In this document: in pieces, positions 7,947 to 17,529 of the stretch | Position numbering within the stretch: position 1 is the first letter of the stretch | Layout of the letters: every line of letters begins with the position of its first letter | From: Nitrososphaerota archaeon | GTDB taxonomy: Archaea > Thermoproteota > Nitrososphaeria > Nitrososphaerales > Nitrosopumilaceae | Direction: 5' to 3' | Assembly (NCBI GenBank): GCA_029782475.1 | Contig: JARPSM010000022.1 | Coordinates: 1-32,374, forward strand | DNA: 32,374 bases | Notes under the pieces: model-generated | Seen by the model: only the letters and a program-made list of their open reading frames with translations | The model's database searches: none | What the model was told of the DNA's origin: nothing | Program-made: the position numbers and the translations under genes

Positions 7947-9534
7947 TTATGAAAAGAGTTCAATGAGAAATGTTCTTTCAGAAACTCTTTCTCGATTTGA
8001 CGTATATAGATTAAGAGCTGTATTAGTCTCTAAAACAGTTTTATCATCAGTATTTAATTCTGTCATTTTTAGATCAATATCATAATTACTTCCAACATAA
8101 TTTTTATTGTATATTGGTAAAATTGGATTTTTACTTCCTAAAAATAATAAAGAATCAACAGACTCATCAAGATTATTGTATATGTGAATGTTTGAAAAAA
8201 CAGAATTGTATGTATTATAGAAAATAAAAAAATCATCCATAGTCATGCTATACATAGGGAACCCATTGAGAAGAAATACCATTTTCAGTTAAATGTGATT
8301 TTTGTAATTCAAAATATTCTTTAGTAAACAAACTACTATGATTATCATAGAGTTCAGCTGGCTGTCCTGTAATTATATCAAAAGTTTGATTTGTTTTTAA
8401 TAGCCAATTTCTACCATCATCAATAATTAGATTATGGTTAAAATTTTCACGCGAAAATTTTTCATTAATAGTGATAATTGCAGGATCAATTTCTAGAGTG
8501 GTTACTTTCATTCCATAATTTGCTAACCACATAGAGGTATCACCACAGCCCAATCCTACATTTAGGGCGGTTTTTGGAAGACTCTTAAAATTATGACGAT
8601 AAACTTCGGTAGGGAATTTAGCAAGATTTTTTCCATCTTTTAACTCTCCAAAATGATCAAAAGCGCATTGACTTTTTCCATTAATGTACATTCTTTTCAT
8701 ATTTTCCTTTGGGTCACTAATGATAGTTATTGTCGCATAAGGGCTTTCTTCATAATGAAGTAGTTGTTGTTGATCTATAAGTTGATGGTATGCATTCACA
8801 GTCATACTGTGAGAATTTAGAATTTGGTACAAAGGGACAGAAAGTGCTTCTACATCATACGTAGGGAAGATTAAGAAGAAAGGAACTAAAATTATTATAA
8901 TTATTGCCAAATAACGCAATTTGATAAATCGTTTTATTCCAAGAATAATAGTCCCCATACCTAAATTAATAATTGCAGTAATGATCAAGCTTGTTTGAAT
9001 TCCAAGAAAAGGAATCATCAAAAATCCAACAACGAGTGTCCCAATTACTGCACCAGCACTGTTTGCAGCATCTAACTTTCCAACATCATATCCAATGGAT
9101 TCAAGTTTTTTAGCATATGCTTTGATCATGATTGGCAATGTTGTACCCATCAAAATTGCAGGAATAGAAATTATCAAAATAGATAAAAGAATTTGTACAA
9201 TAAAAAATAATATTTGATTTGGTAATACGGCATGATATATTTCCAAATAAATAGGAGGTAAATAACTAAAAGTTGGTAATAGTAAAACACCGTAAGTACC
9301 AATACCAATTTGAATAAACGCAAAAAATTTCATAGGATTTTTAATTCTATTAGAATATTTACCAGCTAACCAACTACCTATTGCTAGACCAAGAATGAAT
9401 GATGCAATAATAGTAGAGACTGCATACACAGTAGTTCCAAATACTAAAGATAAGGGTCGTATCCAAATAATCTCATAGAATAATGCAGTTACCCCAGAAA
9501 CCCCTAGTAACAAAATAATGATATTTCTCTTCAT
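7947..9534 (-). pseudogene. Membrane-fused spermidine-synthase-like protein, single-base frameshift
   Basis: Two overlapping frames (8248-9534 and 7947-8282) make one protein of about 528 aa if one base is removed from the CCC run at 8257-8259 (plus-strand GGG). The join then reads QWVPMYSMTMDDFF, matching the usual QWVPLYxxT of this family; as written it stops at QWVPYV. The N-terminal part (about 1-220) has 7-8 transmembrane helices. The C-terminal part is a Rossmann-type SpeE-like domain with GLGCGDTS (about 318-326) and TTLEIDP. The usual GGGDGG glycine loop and the acidic motif needed for aminopropyl transfer are not seen, so true spermidine synthesis is doubtful even if intact. A sequencing error or a recent mutation are both possible. 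Confidence 0.75.
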
Positions 9535-9616
9535 ACCTTAGAATAGAGGTATACTCTTAGACGTAAATAGTTCTTGATAGTTTAGAGAATATACCGGTAC
9601 AATCATAGAACATAAG

Positions 9617-9640
9617 TTTTAGAATAATTACATTCTAAAA
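9617..9640 (-). terminator. Hairpin at the 3' end of the PEFG-CTERM gene
   Basis: TTTTAGAAT and ATTCTAAAA are perfect 9-bp arms around a 6-nt loop that contains the stop codon of the gene ending at 9628. It is A/T-rich and could mark a transcript end or processing site on the minus strand. It does not end in a clear long U-run. Confidence 0.35.
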
Positions 9641-11007
9641 TTTAGAGAATTCAAAGGTAGTTTTCTACTAAATCCAACTATTACAAAAAATGCAACACCA
9701 AGTATCAATAATGCAATAGTTCCAAACTCAGGTACAACTACTAAAACAAACTCAGTTTCTTGTCCTGTATTTCTAATATTTTCAAATTTTATTACTGTTG
9801 GTCCGGTCTGATCTTCAGTAAATGTAAATTTTTCAAATTCACCACCTACTTGTGCTGTTCCAGAGGCTCGATGGATTTCTTCTCCATTTTGAATTATCAC
9901 AAACGTATAGTCAGAACTTCTTAGAGGTTCATTTGTTCTTCCATCTCTAATTGTAAAAATAAAATTTGTAGCAACATCAGGTTCCACATCCTTTGGATCC
10001 CATGAAAGATGTACTTTAAAGTCTTCACTTTTTGTATAAGCTTCTAATGGAAATGCTGTATCTTCACTCATAGAGATTGTGAATGTCATATTATCAGGAT
10101 AATCATCAAGATCTTTTTTCATTTCATTTTTTAAATATCGTAAATGATCTTGTAACAAAACAAAATGAATTATTCTTTCATCATCTTCTGTATAGTCATC
10201 AACAGAGACTGAAGATTTGAATAGTTCAATTCCGTTGACATATCCTGAATAACTAGGTGCCAAAAACTCGACAAAATCATTTGGAAAATGTGTTTCTACG
10301 TGAACCACATTAACGTGTGACATTTGTTTTTCACTCCAATCAAATGGCATTTCAAACGTAACTTGACTAGTCCCATAATCATAATTGAAATTAGAAATTG
10401 TATCAAAATATGATTTTAAGCGAAATTCAACATCATTATTCTCAGAATCCTCTTCAATGAAAGAAACAGTCTCAATTAGGCTCAAATCTGCATTATAGAT
10501 GCCTGAATCCTCAATGATGTTTGTAGGCTCATCAATGGTTCGTATTTCAATCTCAAAAGTATACAATCCACCTGAAGTAAATAGTGGACCAACTATTTCA
10601 ACCGGATTAGATTCTGTTCCATGCCATGCACCAAGTAGAGAATCCTGCTCTCCACGAATTACAAAATTATCAAACCCTTGTTTTGGGGTTATTTTTATTG
10701 GTAATACACCATTATCTGTAAAGAAATAATTTCTGAAAATCATTTTATCCTTATGAAATAAACCAATAAGAAAAGTTACATTTTTTGCATTTTCTTTTGT
10801 TTCATCTTCTGTAGCAGTAATTGTAATTTGACCTTCCTGATCACTTTCAAAATACATCGGCATCTCTACTGAAATTGATAGTTGTTTTCCCTGTACATCC
10901 ACTGATGATATGGTATCAATACCAAATCCATGTCCATAAACACTACTTGCAGGAAACAACAGACATGCTATTAGTGCAAATATTGCAAAATTTTTGATTG
11001 ACATCAT
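9628..11007 (-). CDS. PEFG-CTERM exported beta-rich protein
   Basis: A 459-aa exported protein of unknown role. Residues 1-25 are a signal peptide (MMSIKNFAIFALIACLLFPA, then SSVYG); predicted cleavage would leave His as the first mature residue (HGFGIDTISSVDVQGK). The body is long runs of beta-strand-forming sequence, probably two or three Ig-like domains, with an extended acidic region near 170-195 (SFIEEDSENND). The C-terminus has VVPEFG, a hydrophobic helix and the basic tail FSRKLPLNSLNFRM, the PEFG-CTERM sorting signal. It probably sits on the outer face of the membrane. It starts 4 bp after the LON-domain gene, so the two may be cotranscribed. No catalytic motif is seen. Confidence 0.8.
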   Translation of the reverse strand: MMSIKNFAIFALIACLLFPASSVYGHGFGIDTISSVDVQGKQLSISVEMPMYFESDQEGQITITATEDETKENAKNVTFLIGLFHKDKMIFRNYFFTDNGVLPIKITPKQGFDNFVIRGEQDSLLGAWHGTESNPVEIVGPLFTSGGLYTFEIEIRTIDEPTNIIEDSGIYNADLSLIETVSFIEEDSENNDVEFRLKSYFDTISNFNYDYGTSQVTFEMPFDWSEKQMSHVNVVHVETHFPNDFVEFLAPSYSGYVNGIELFKSSVSVDDYTEDDERIIHFVLLQDHLRYLKNEMKKDLDDYPDNMTFTISMSEDTAFPLEAYTKSEDFKVHLSWDPKDVEPDVATNFIFTIRDGRTNEPLRSSDYTFVIIQNGEEIHRASGTAQVGGEFEKFTFTEDQTGPTVIKFENIRNTGQETEFVLVVVPEFGTIALLILGVAFFVIVGFSRKLPLNSLNFRM

Positions 11008-11011
11008 ATAT

Positions 11012-11719
11012 CTATACTGTTAATAATTCCTCAACTTGCTTAATTAGTTCATCCATAGTAGTTGCTTCTAAGATTGGTTGTAATTCATTTGGATCCTTAG
11101 CTCCTATTGCAGATAATGAGTATACATAATCAACTGTAGGTGTGTCAGTGTTTAGATAGTATTGTTCCAAAACATGATCTAGCGAATGTGAATCAACAAC
11201 TTGAGGAAGTGCTTGTTTGATAATTTTCTTTTTCCATAATTCAACTAGTGCTTCCCATTTTTCAAGAGAAATGTTCTCATCAATTTCAGGAATCATTTCA
11301 ACTTCTGCTTGTATGTACATTTTTTCTCCTGTTCCAACTTTTTCATGTATTTCAGAAATTTCTCGGTGCCCTTCCACTGAAAGAGGATCATAGTTTGTAG
11401 GTTGTGTAATAGATGGTGGAATAATTCTTTTAATTTTAAATGAATTTCGTCCTAGAGTTTCAATGTGTAATTGTAGTCCATCAATTTCTACATCTTCACA
11501 TTTAGAAATTTTAGCAATTGTCCCTACTAATTTTGGAGAATTCCAGCCATTAACAGAATTATTTTCATCAATCAAACATACACCAAACTGACCATCACCA
11601 ATCATGCAATCATCAACTAATTGCTTGTATCGAGGCTCAAAAATTCGAAGTGGTAGTTCTTGTCTAGGAAATAATACCAAGTCTAAAGGAAATATTGGAA
11701 TAATTTTTGTTTCAGTCAA
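11012..11719 (-). CDS. Stand-alone LON substrate-binding domain protein
   Basis: A 235-aa protein made of the N-terminal (substrate-binding) domain of Lon without its AAA+ or protease domains. Residues 6-35 (IPIFPLDLVLFPRQELPLRI, then FEPRYKQLVDD) are the diagnostic start of this fold, and GQFGVCLI and VGTIAKI follow in order. The C-terminal part (about 115-235) is helical. The start is TTG: it directly follows an in-frame stop, and the domain's first strand begins five residues in, so no later start is possible. In other organisms such proteins are poorly understood; roles in protein quality control or as adaptors are guesses. It lies just upstream of the PEFG-CTERM gene. Confidence 0.85.
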   Translation of the reverse strand: MTETKIIPIFPLDLVLFPRQELPLRIFEPRYKQLVDDCMIGDGQFGVCLIDENNSVNGWNSPKLVGTIAKISKCEDVEIDGLQLHIETLGRNSFKIKRIIPPSITQPTNYDPLSVEGHREISEIHEKVGTGEKMYIQAEVEMIPEIDENISLEKWEALVELWKKKIIKQALPQVVDSHSLDHVLEQYYLNTDTPTVDYVYSLSAIGAKDPNELQPILEATTMDELIKQVEELLTV

Positions 11720-11771
11720 CTACTGATATTGAAACGTCTCCAGATATATGGAATACGGATTATCTCAAAAT

Positions 11772-12701
11772 CTAAAAACCATTTTCATTTAGAATCATAC
11801 CTAGTAGAGCTGCACGGGTATGTTTTCCATATTCTGCTTGTTCAAAGTACTTGGCATTTTTTATTTTATCGACATCTGCAGAGATTTCATCTATTCTTGG
11901 TAATGGATGCAAAATTATTGAATCATCTTTCATTCGCTTTAACATATCCAATCCTACAACATAACTTCCTTTGACTTTGAGATATTCTTCTTCGTCAGGA
12001 AATCTTTCTTTTTGAATTCTTGTTACATAAAGAACATCAAGTTCATCTAAATGATCTTCAATATCACTAGATTCAGTAAAGTCTAATTTCTTTTTAATTT
12101 CATAAGTAGAATCAGATCTTATTCGTAATGATTCAGGAGAAATTAATCTAACATCAACATCATAATTTCCTAGTCCATGTAATAGAGAATAAACAGTTCG
12201 TCCATACTTTAAATCACCTACAATTCCAATCGTTAAACCGTCTATCTTTTTCTTTTCTTTTTTTATTGTGTACAAATCTTGAATTGCCTGAGTTGGATGT
12301 TCTTCTGTACCACTTCCTGCATTGATAATTGGCTTGTCAGAAATTTCGGCAGCAAATCTACTAGAACCATCAAGAGTATGACGTAAAACTAAAACATCTG
12401 AATAAATGGACATTATTCTAACAGTATCAGCAAGACTTTCACCTTTTTGAGTAGATGAAGATGTTATATCAGAAATTCCTAGAGAATTTCCACCAATGGA
12501 TGCCATAGCAGAATCAAAGCTAAGACGAGTTCTAGTACTTGGCTCATAAAACAAATATCCCAATGTTTTACCTTTGGAAATTTCTCTTCTTTCAGATAGG
12601 CTTAGTTTCATAATTTTATCAGTGGATGTAAAAATAGATTCCAGTTGTTCTTTGGAATAATCCTTAATTGAGATGATATCTTTTTGGTAAAACTCGTTCA
12701 T
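11772..12701 (-). CDS. pyrB: Aspartate carbamoyltransferase, catalytic subunit
   Basis: Joins carbamoyl phosphate and L-aspartate to give N-carbamoyl-L-aspartate, the committed step of pyrimidine synthesis, in the cytoplasm. Of 309 aa, the carbamoyl-phosphate loop YEPSTRTRLSF has Ser55-Thr56-Arg57-Thr58-Arg59. Further catalytic motifs are HPTQAIQDLYT and the C-terminal HPLPRIDEI. Length matches the family. The start is an ATG 41 bp from the start of the regulatory subunit gene, which is on the opposite strand. The minus-strand box TTGTATAGT (12725-12733) lies about 28 nt upstream, so the transcript is probably leaderless. Holoenzyme formation with PyrI and feedback control by nucleotides are expected from the family. 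Confidence 0.95.
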   Translation of the reverse strand: MNEFYQKDIISIKDYSKEQLESIFTSTDKIMKLSLSERREISKGKTLGYLFYEPSTRTRLSFDSAMASIGGNSLGISDITSSSTQKGESLADTVRIMSIYSDVLVLRHTLDGSSRFAAEISDKPIINAGSGTEEHPTQAIQDLYTIKKEKKKIDGLTIGIVGDLKYGRTVYSLLHGLGNYDVDVRLISPESLRIRSDSTYEIKKKLDFTESSDIEDHLDELDVLYVTRIQKERFPDEEEYLKVKGSYVVGLDMLKRMKDDSIILHPLPRIDEISADVDKIKNAKYFEQAEYGKHTRAALLGMILNENGF

Positions 12702-12707
12702 TCTTTC

Positions 12708-12733
12708 AATAATATATACAGGTGACTATACAA
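12708..12733. promoter_or_regulatory. Overlapping divergent promoters of pyrB and pyrI
   Basis: In the 41-bp gap between the start codons, AATAATATATAC (12708-12719, plus) is about 29 nt from the pyrI ATG and TTGTATAGT (12725-12733, minus) is about 28 nt from the pyrB ATG. Each TATA box falls in the upstream region of the other gene, so binding at one promoter could affect the other. Confidence 0.5.
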
Positions 12734-12742
12734 AGTATTCTG

Positions 12743-13204
12743 ATGGAACAGTCCGACCTCATGGTTCGACGAATTAAAGAAGGCACTGTAATTGACCACA
12801 TAGATGAGGGGAAAGGTCTCCAGGTTCTCAATGCATTACAAATTGATGGAAAGGACGGTAGTCTAATCACCTTAGCCCTAAATGTTCCTAGTGGTAAATT
12901 TAAGAAAAAAGATATCATCAAAGTTGAAGATAAATTTCTAAAAGATGATGATACAAACAAGCTAGCAGTAATTGCACCATCTGCAACAATCAACATGATT
13001 AAAGAATACAAACTTGTTGAGAAGAGAAGAGTCTCATTACCAAATGAGATTGATAGAATTTTTAGATGTTCAAACCCTGATTGCATTACAAATAGTACAG
13101 AGCACATTGAATCTGTAATGGATGTAATTAACAAGGACGGACGAGTTCTCAAATGTAGATATTGTGCACGAGTTTTGGATGTTAACGAGCTAAAATATAA
13201 TTAA
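12743..13204 (+). CDS. pyrI: Aspartate carbamoyltransferase, regulatory subunit
   Basis: The allosteric, zinc-binding partner of PyrB. The frame opens at a GTG (12722), but the ATG at 12743 is chosen. It gives 153 aa and puts the four zinc cysteines at 109, 114, 138 and 141, the same numbers as in the Escherichia coli protein, and a TATA box lies about 29 nt upstream. The N-terminal domain has VRRIKEGTVIDHIDEGKG, the nucleotide-binding start; the C-terminal zinc domain has CSNPDC and CRYC. It is transcribed away from pyrB, unlike the usual pyrB-pyrI operon, so the subunit ratio must be set by two promoters. Confidence 0.95.
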   Translation: MEQSDLMVRRIKEGTVIDHIDEGKGLQVLNALQIDGKDGSLITLALNVPSGKFKKKDIIKVEDKFLKDDDTNKLAVIAPSATINMIKEYKLVEKRRVSLPNEIDRIFRCSNPDCITNSTEHIESVMDVINKDGRVLKCRYCARVLDVNELKYN

Positions 13205-13238
13205 AAAATCTAAAAATTTGAAAAATATGTAGTTTAGA

Positions 13239-13547
13239 CTATTGTCCTAAGATGATAAACATCATAACTATACCGTAGATTGCAATGGATTCGACCATAC
13301 CTACGAAGATGAATACTTTTGACTGTAGTGCCGGGTTTTCACTAATTACTGCTAGTCCTGCTGCACCTACTTGGCCAAGACCAATACCTGCACCAAATGC
13401 TGCTAGACCGAAAGCTAATCCTGCGCCAAGAATTTTGAATGAATCAGAATTTCCTGCTGCATCGCCTTCTGCAGCGTATGCGACTCCAGTAGATCCAATA
13501 ACGGATATTACTGCTGCTGCCAAAAGTAGTAAAACGATAGGTTTCAT
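13239..13547 (-). CDS. atpK: A-type ATP synthase rotor subunit K (proteolipid c)
   Basis: The membrane rotor subunit that carries ions. From the ATG at 13547 it has 102 aa: residues 1-25 look like a cleavable signal peptide (ending GVAYA), then two helices, 38-68 (glycine/alanine-rich, with the loop GLGQVG) and 78-100, with the ion-binding carboxylate Glu86 in FVGMVESIAIYG. A polar residue at mid-helix 1 typical of sodium-binding rotors is not evident, so protons are the likelier ion. An upstream in-frame ATG at 13574 would add nine residues (MDLREPDQK) and is a real alternative. Last gene of the E-A-B-D-(41 aa)-K cluster; its own TATA-like TTTAAATA lies at 13574-13581. G+C and codon use are higher than in the neighbours, as expected for high expression. 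Confidence 0.92.
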   Translation of the reverse strand: MKPIVLLLLAAAVISVIGSTGVAYAAEGDAAGNSDSFKILGAGLAFGLAAFGAGIGLGQVGAAGLAVISENPALQSKVFIFVGMVESIAIYGIVMMFIILGQ

Positions 13548-13602
13548 TTTCTGATCAGGCTCTCTTAAATCCATATTTAAATCATGATAATAAAATTTGA
13601 GT

Positions 13603-13728
13603 TTAACCGAGTGCTTTCTTTTTGAAAGAGGTTAAATCATCTTTAATAGATTTTGAGAAATCCTCATGATCTTTTTCTATAACTTTTTTAGAATTTTCAA
13701 GTAATTTTTTTATTTCTTCTTTTGCCAT
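13603..13728 (-). CDS. 41-aa charged helical protein inside the ATP synthase operon
   Basis: A short ORF with an ATG 2 bp after the atpD stop and ending 55 bp before the atpK start. It begins MAKEEIKKLLENSKKVIEKD and is almost entirely Lys, Glu, Asp and Leu/Ile, with a heptad-like pattern over residues 5-38, so a single amphipathic or coiled-coil helix is likely. It does not resemble subunit F. Its position and composition hint at a shortened peripheral-stalk helix (subunit H-like) or an assembly factor; that is inference. Short length makes chance hard to rule out, but the exact fit between two ATPase genes and the coding-like composition support it. Confidence 0.6.
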   Translation of the reverse strand: MAKEEIKKLLENSKKVIEKDHEDFSKSIKDDLTSFKKKALG

Positions 13729-13730
13729 TA

Positions 13731-14360
13731 TTATCTACTTTCCATCTTGGCCTTTACTTTTTTTAACTTTGCGAATTCTTCCCTTTCTCTCTCTTCAAGA
13801 GTAGAGAGAATAAATCTAATATTATCTTTGTATTGAGGAATAATGACATTTTCAAGTGCATTTAGTAATTTTTGTGTCTTTTCTAATGCTTTTGCAAGAC
13901 TAAAAATTGAATTTTCGTATTCTGCTGCTTTACAAATTTTTGGCATCAATTCTTTGATTTGTTTTGATGCTCTATCAATTGAAGAATTTGTATCTGCAAA
14001 TCCATAAGGCATTGATTTTGTATCTTTTTCAGTTACAGTAAGTGCAGGGATTTTTACATCGACGACTCTTCTGGCATGAACTTCAACTTCCATAACAGGA
14101 GGAGTAGATTCTGCAACAGAGTCAACAGTGTTAGTACCAAGTGCTAGATATGCTTCGTTTACAGATTTGTAAATATCTTGTAAAGGATCCCAAATTCCAC
14201 CTCTTGCTTTAGATGCTTCTTGAATCATTTCTTCAATATTTTTTAAGAGAACTTTACGTTTATCATCTAAAATTTGCTGAACCATGACAGCAATTTGTGT
14301 TGATTTTTTATATTTGAAAAGTTCAATCTTTGTTGCTGCAACGTTTTGTCCAAATGACAT
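13731..14360 (-). CDS. atpD: A-type ATP synthase central stalk subunit D
   Basis: The rotor-shaft subunit that turns inside the A3B3 head. 209 aa, the usual length. The N-terminal helix (FGQNVAATKIELFKYKKSTQ) and the C-terminal coiled coil (NVIIPQYKDNIRFILSTLEE) are the two long helices of the shaft; NALENVIIPQ is a signature of the family. The middle part (about 70-125) folds back as a small beta-hairpin region. It follows atpB by 4 bp and precedes the 41-aa ORF by 2 bp, so all are one transcript. No unusual feature. Confidence 0.93.
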   Translation of the reverse strand: MSFGQNVAATKIELFKYKKSTQIAVMVQQILDDKRKVLLKNIEEMIQEASKARGGIWDPLQDIYKSVNEAYLALGTNTVDSVAESTPPVMEVEVHARRVVDVKIPALTVTEKDTKSMPYGFADTNSSIDRASKQIKELMPKICKAAEYENSIFSLAKALEKTQKLLNALENVIIPQYKDNIRFILSTLEEREREEFAKLKKVKAKMESR

Positions 14361-14364
14361 TCAG

Positions 14365-15753
14365 TTACTCCTCTTCCTTGTAATATTTTTCTACGTGCTT
14401 GTCTTTGATTTTAGTAATCTCATTCTTTGGTAATTTTGATACAATCTTCCACATAAGAGCAAGTGTTTCTTCAATTGTTCTGTTCTCATCAGTTGCTTGT
14501 GTAAGGAATTCTTTTTCAAAAGTATCACCAACATCCATGTATTTGAGGTCAATTTCAGTAAGGCCTGCTTTACCTACAATACCTGCAAGTGCTCTTACTT
14601 CTTGTGCCCTAGAATATGCATCATAAACTTGGTTAGAAACTTCACTGTGATCATCTCTAGTACTTCCTTCACCAATTCCATCTTTCATCAGTCTACTAAG
14701 ACTAGACAAAATATTGATTGGTGGATAAACTCCTTGTCTGAATAAATCTCTACCAACTACAATTTGTCCCTCAGTAATGTATCCAGTAAGGTCAGGGATT
14801 GGGTGAGTAATATCATCAGATGGCATTGATAAAATTGGAACTTGTGTGACACTTCCTTTTCTTCCATCAAGTTTTCCTGCTCTTTCATAAAGTGTTGAAA
14901 GGTCAGTGTAAAGATAACCAGGATATCCTTTTCTTCCAGGAACTTCTTCTCTTGCTGCACTAATTTCTCTTAATGCCTCTGCATAATTTGTCATATCAGT
15001 AATTACAACTAAAACGTGCATTCCTAAGTCAAATGCCAAATATTCTGCTACAGTTAATGCTACACGAGGTGTGATAATTCTTTCAATTGCAGGATCATCT
15101 GCTGTGTTAAGAAATAGAACACTTCTTTTGAGTGCACCAGATTCTTCAAGACTTCTTCTGAAATATTCTGCTTCACTGTATTGCACACCGATTGCTGCAA
15201 ATACTACAGCAAAATCATCTTGTTTTCCAACAACACTTGCTTGTCTTGCAATTTGTGCTGCCAAAAGATTGTGAGACATACCAGAACCAGAAAATATCGG
15301 AAGTTTTTGTCCTCTAACTAGAGTCATCAATCCATCAATTACTGATACACCAGTTTGAATGAAATCTTTTGGATATTCACGTTGTTCTGGATTCATTGGT
15401 TCTCCGTTAATATCTACAAATTTATCAGCAATTGGATCTGGGAGTCCATCTTTTGGTCTTCCTAATCCATCAAATACTCTACCAAGTACCTCTTTTGATA
15501 CTGGCATTTCCATAACTTTACCTACAAATTTTGCTTTAGTTCCAGAGATTGATAATCCAGTTGTACCTTCAAAGACTTGTACAATTGCTTTACCGTTTCC
15601 TACTTCGAGAACTTTACCTAATCTTCGTTCTCCTTCAAGAGTTTCAATTTCAACTAGTTCATCAAATGCTGCACTTTCAACATCATCTACAACAACTAGC
15701 GGTCCTTTAATTTCTGCAATCTTACTGTATTGAACTCCGCCTTCTGCTGTCAA
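14365..15753 (-). CDS. atpB: A-type ATP synthase regulatory subunit B
   Basis: The non-catalytic partner in the A3B3 head, 462 aa. It has the B-type sequence [19 protein letters not shown] in place of a Walker A loop, which shows it is subunit B rather than A. Other family signatures are [22 protein letters not shown] and the late [11 protein letters not shown]. The start codon is TTG; its bases overlap the TGA stop of atpA (4-bp overlap), so translation is probably coupled. It is followed by atpD after 4 bp. Confidence 0.96.
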   Translation of the reverse strand: MTAEGGVQYSKIAEIKGPLVVVDDVESAAFDELVEIETLEGERRLGKVLEVGNGKAIVQVFEGTTGLSISGTKAKFVGKVMEMPVSKEVLGRVFDGLGRPKDGLPDPIADKFVDINGEPMNPEQREYPKDFIQTGVSVIDGLMTLVRGQKLPIFSGSGMSHNLLAAQIARQASVVGKQDDFAVVFAAIGVQYSEAEYFRRSLEESGALKRSVLFLNTADDPAIERIITPRVALTVAEYLAFDLGMHVLVVITDMTNYAEALREISAAREEVPGRKGYPGYLYTDLSTLYERAGKLDGRKGSVTQVPILSMPSDDITHPIPDLTGYITEGQIVVGRDLFRQGVYPPINILSSLSRLMKDGIGEGSTRDDHSEVSNQVYDAYSRAQEVRALAGIVGKAGLTEIDLKYMDVGDTFEKEFLTQATDENRTIEETLALMWKIVSKLPKNEITKIKDKHVEKYYKEEE

Positions 15754-17528
15754 TTTGATACTTTCACTCCTGAAATTGATTTGAATTGTTCTTGCATATC
15801 TTTATCTAATTGATCAAGTTTTGGCATCTCATCATCTTTGATATCCATTCTTGCTTTAAGTAAACTGCTCACTACACCTAGTTCACGTATGTCAGATAGT
15901 GCTGCACCTTCTTTGAGTGCTTGTTGTCCTTTGTTGTAAAAGTCAACTAATAATTTCATTAATTTGAATTGTTTTTCTGGACTACAATAAGTATCAACAT
16001 CATCAAATGAGTTTTGTTGTAACAAACCAATCTTTACCATTCTTGCAACCTCAAGGATTAATTTTTCTTCATCAGGTAATGCTTCAGGACCTAAGAGTCT
16101 GACAATTTCTTTTAGTGTATCTTCTCTTTGTAAAATACCATAAGTTTCACTTCTAATGCTAAACCAATCTTTGCTAATGTTTTCACTCCACCATTTTGCA
16201 ATATCTGCAAGATAACCAGAATAACTGTTCATCCAATTAATTGATGGATAATGTCTAGAGTATGCAAGTTTTGCATCCAATGCCCAGAAAGTTTTGATAA
16301 ATCTCATTGTGTGAGTTGTAACGGGTTCTGTAAAGTCACCACCGGATGGAGATACAGCACCAATCAAAGTAACTGAACCGTTACGGTCTGGACTACCAGC
16401 TGCCTGAACACGACCTGCTCTTTCATAAAATTCTGCTAATCTAGATGCCAAGTATGATGGATAACCTTCTTCTGCAGGCATCTCTTCTAATCTTCCACTC
16501 ATTTCTCTAAGTGATTCAGCCCATCTACTTGTAGAATCTGCTACAAGTACAACGTCTTTACCCATATCTCTATAATATTCTGCAATTGTGACACCAGTGT
16601 AGATACTTGCTTCTCTTGCTGCTACTGGCATGTTACTAGTATTTGCGACAAGGACAGTTCTATCCATTAATGGTTTTCCACTACGTGGATCTTTAAGATG
16701 TGGGAATTCAACTAATACCTCAGTCATTTCATTTCCTCTTTCACCACAACCAATGTAAACAACAACTTGAGAGTCAGCCCATTTTGCAATTTGGTGTAAT
16801 GTAACAGTCTTTCCTGTTCCAAATGCTCCAGGGATTGAACCAGTTCCACCTTTTGCAATTGGGAAGAATGTGTCAATAACACGTTGTCCGGTTAAGAGTG
16901 GGACAGTTGGATCGTGTCTCTTATTGTAAGGACGTGGTTTTCGTACTGGCCATTTATGATACATTTTAATATCAACGGATTGTCCGTCTTTCTCAGTAGT
17001 AGCCATTACAGTTTCTAAATCATAATCTCCTTCAGATACAAGGTTTGAAAGTTTTCCACCTACATGATCTGGTGGAAGCATAATAGGATGTTCGATAAGA
17101 TCAGTTTCTTGAACATTTCCAATAATATTTCCTGCAGAAACTTCATCACCGTTACTTGCAGTTGGAACAAAATGATATTTTTTTGTCATATCAACTGCAG
17201 TTGTTGTGATACCCCTTCCAATGAAGGAACCAGATGCTTTAGATAATTCTCTTAGTGGTCTTTGAATTCCATCATAAAGTTGTCCTATAATTCCAGGACC
17301 TAATAATACACTAAGTGGATTTCCAGTACCAACTACAGGCTCACCTGGTTTTAATCCACTTGTTGATTCGTATACTTGAATAAATGCTACATCTCCGGTA
17401 AGTCGAATAACTTCACCTACTAATTTTGAATTACCTACAGTTACAGTCTCATACATTTTTGCATCAGCCATACCATCGGCTCTTACGGCAGGGCCACTTA
17501 CCCAAACGATTCTACCTTGAGCTGCCAT
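15750..17528 (-). CDS. atpA: A-type ATP synthase catalytic subunit A
   Basis: The ATP-making/hydrolysing subunit, 592 aa, typical of archaeal A subunits. Walker A is GAFGTGKT (about 233-240); the family more often has GPFGSGKT, so two positions vary, but Gly, Lys and Thr are kept. The catalytic Glu is in [11 protein letters not shown], and Walker B in [15 protein letters not shown]. The A-subunit-specific insertion (the non-homologous region, about 115-190) is present. Residues [11 protein letters not shown] and [10 protein letters not shown] are signatures. It starts 1 bp after atpE and overlaps atpB. The product forms the A3B3 head in the cytoplasm. Confidence 0.97.
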   Translation of the reverse strand: MAAQGRIVWVSGPAVRADGMADAKMYETVTVGNSKLVGEVIRLTGDVAFIQVYESTSGLKPGEPVVGTGNPLSVLLGPGIIGQLYDGIQRPLRELSKASGSFIGRGITTTAVDMTKKYHFVPTASNGDEVSAGNIIGNVQETDLIEHPIMLPPDHVGGKLSNLVSEGDYDLETVMATTEKDGQSVDIKMYHKWPVRKPRPYNKRHDPTVPLLTGQRVIDTFFPIAKGGTGSIPGAFGTGKTVTLHQIAKWADSQVVVYIGCGERGNEMTEVLVEFPHLKDPRSGKPLMDRTVLVANTSNMPVAAREASIYTGVTIAEYYRDMGKDVVLVADSTSRWAESLREMSGRLEEMPAEEGYPSYLASRLAEFYERAGRVQAAGSPDRNGSVTLIGAVSPSGGDFTEPVTTHTMRFIKTFWALDAKLAYSRHYPSINWMNSYSGYLADIAKWWSENISKDWFSIRSETYGILQREDTLKEIVRLLGPEALPDEEKLILEVARMVKIGLLQQNSFDDVDTYCSPEKQFKLMKLLVDFYNKGQQALKEGAALSDIRELGVVSSLLKARMDIKDDEMPKLDQLDKDMQEQFKSISGVKVSN

Positions 17529-17529
17529 T

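Noticed and set aside
8248-8282. Programmed ribosomal frameshift in the SpeE-like gene
   Set aside because: A short CCC run without a visible slippery heptamer or downstream structure; sequencing error or mutation is simpler.
12722-12742. GTG start of pyrI
   Set aside because: The ATG at 12743 gives the E. coli length of 153 aa and identical Cys numbering, and suits the TATA box.
14399-14745. Plus-strand ORFs opposite atpB
   Set aside because: They are antisense shadows of a confidently identified gene, with no start signal or domain.
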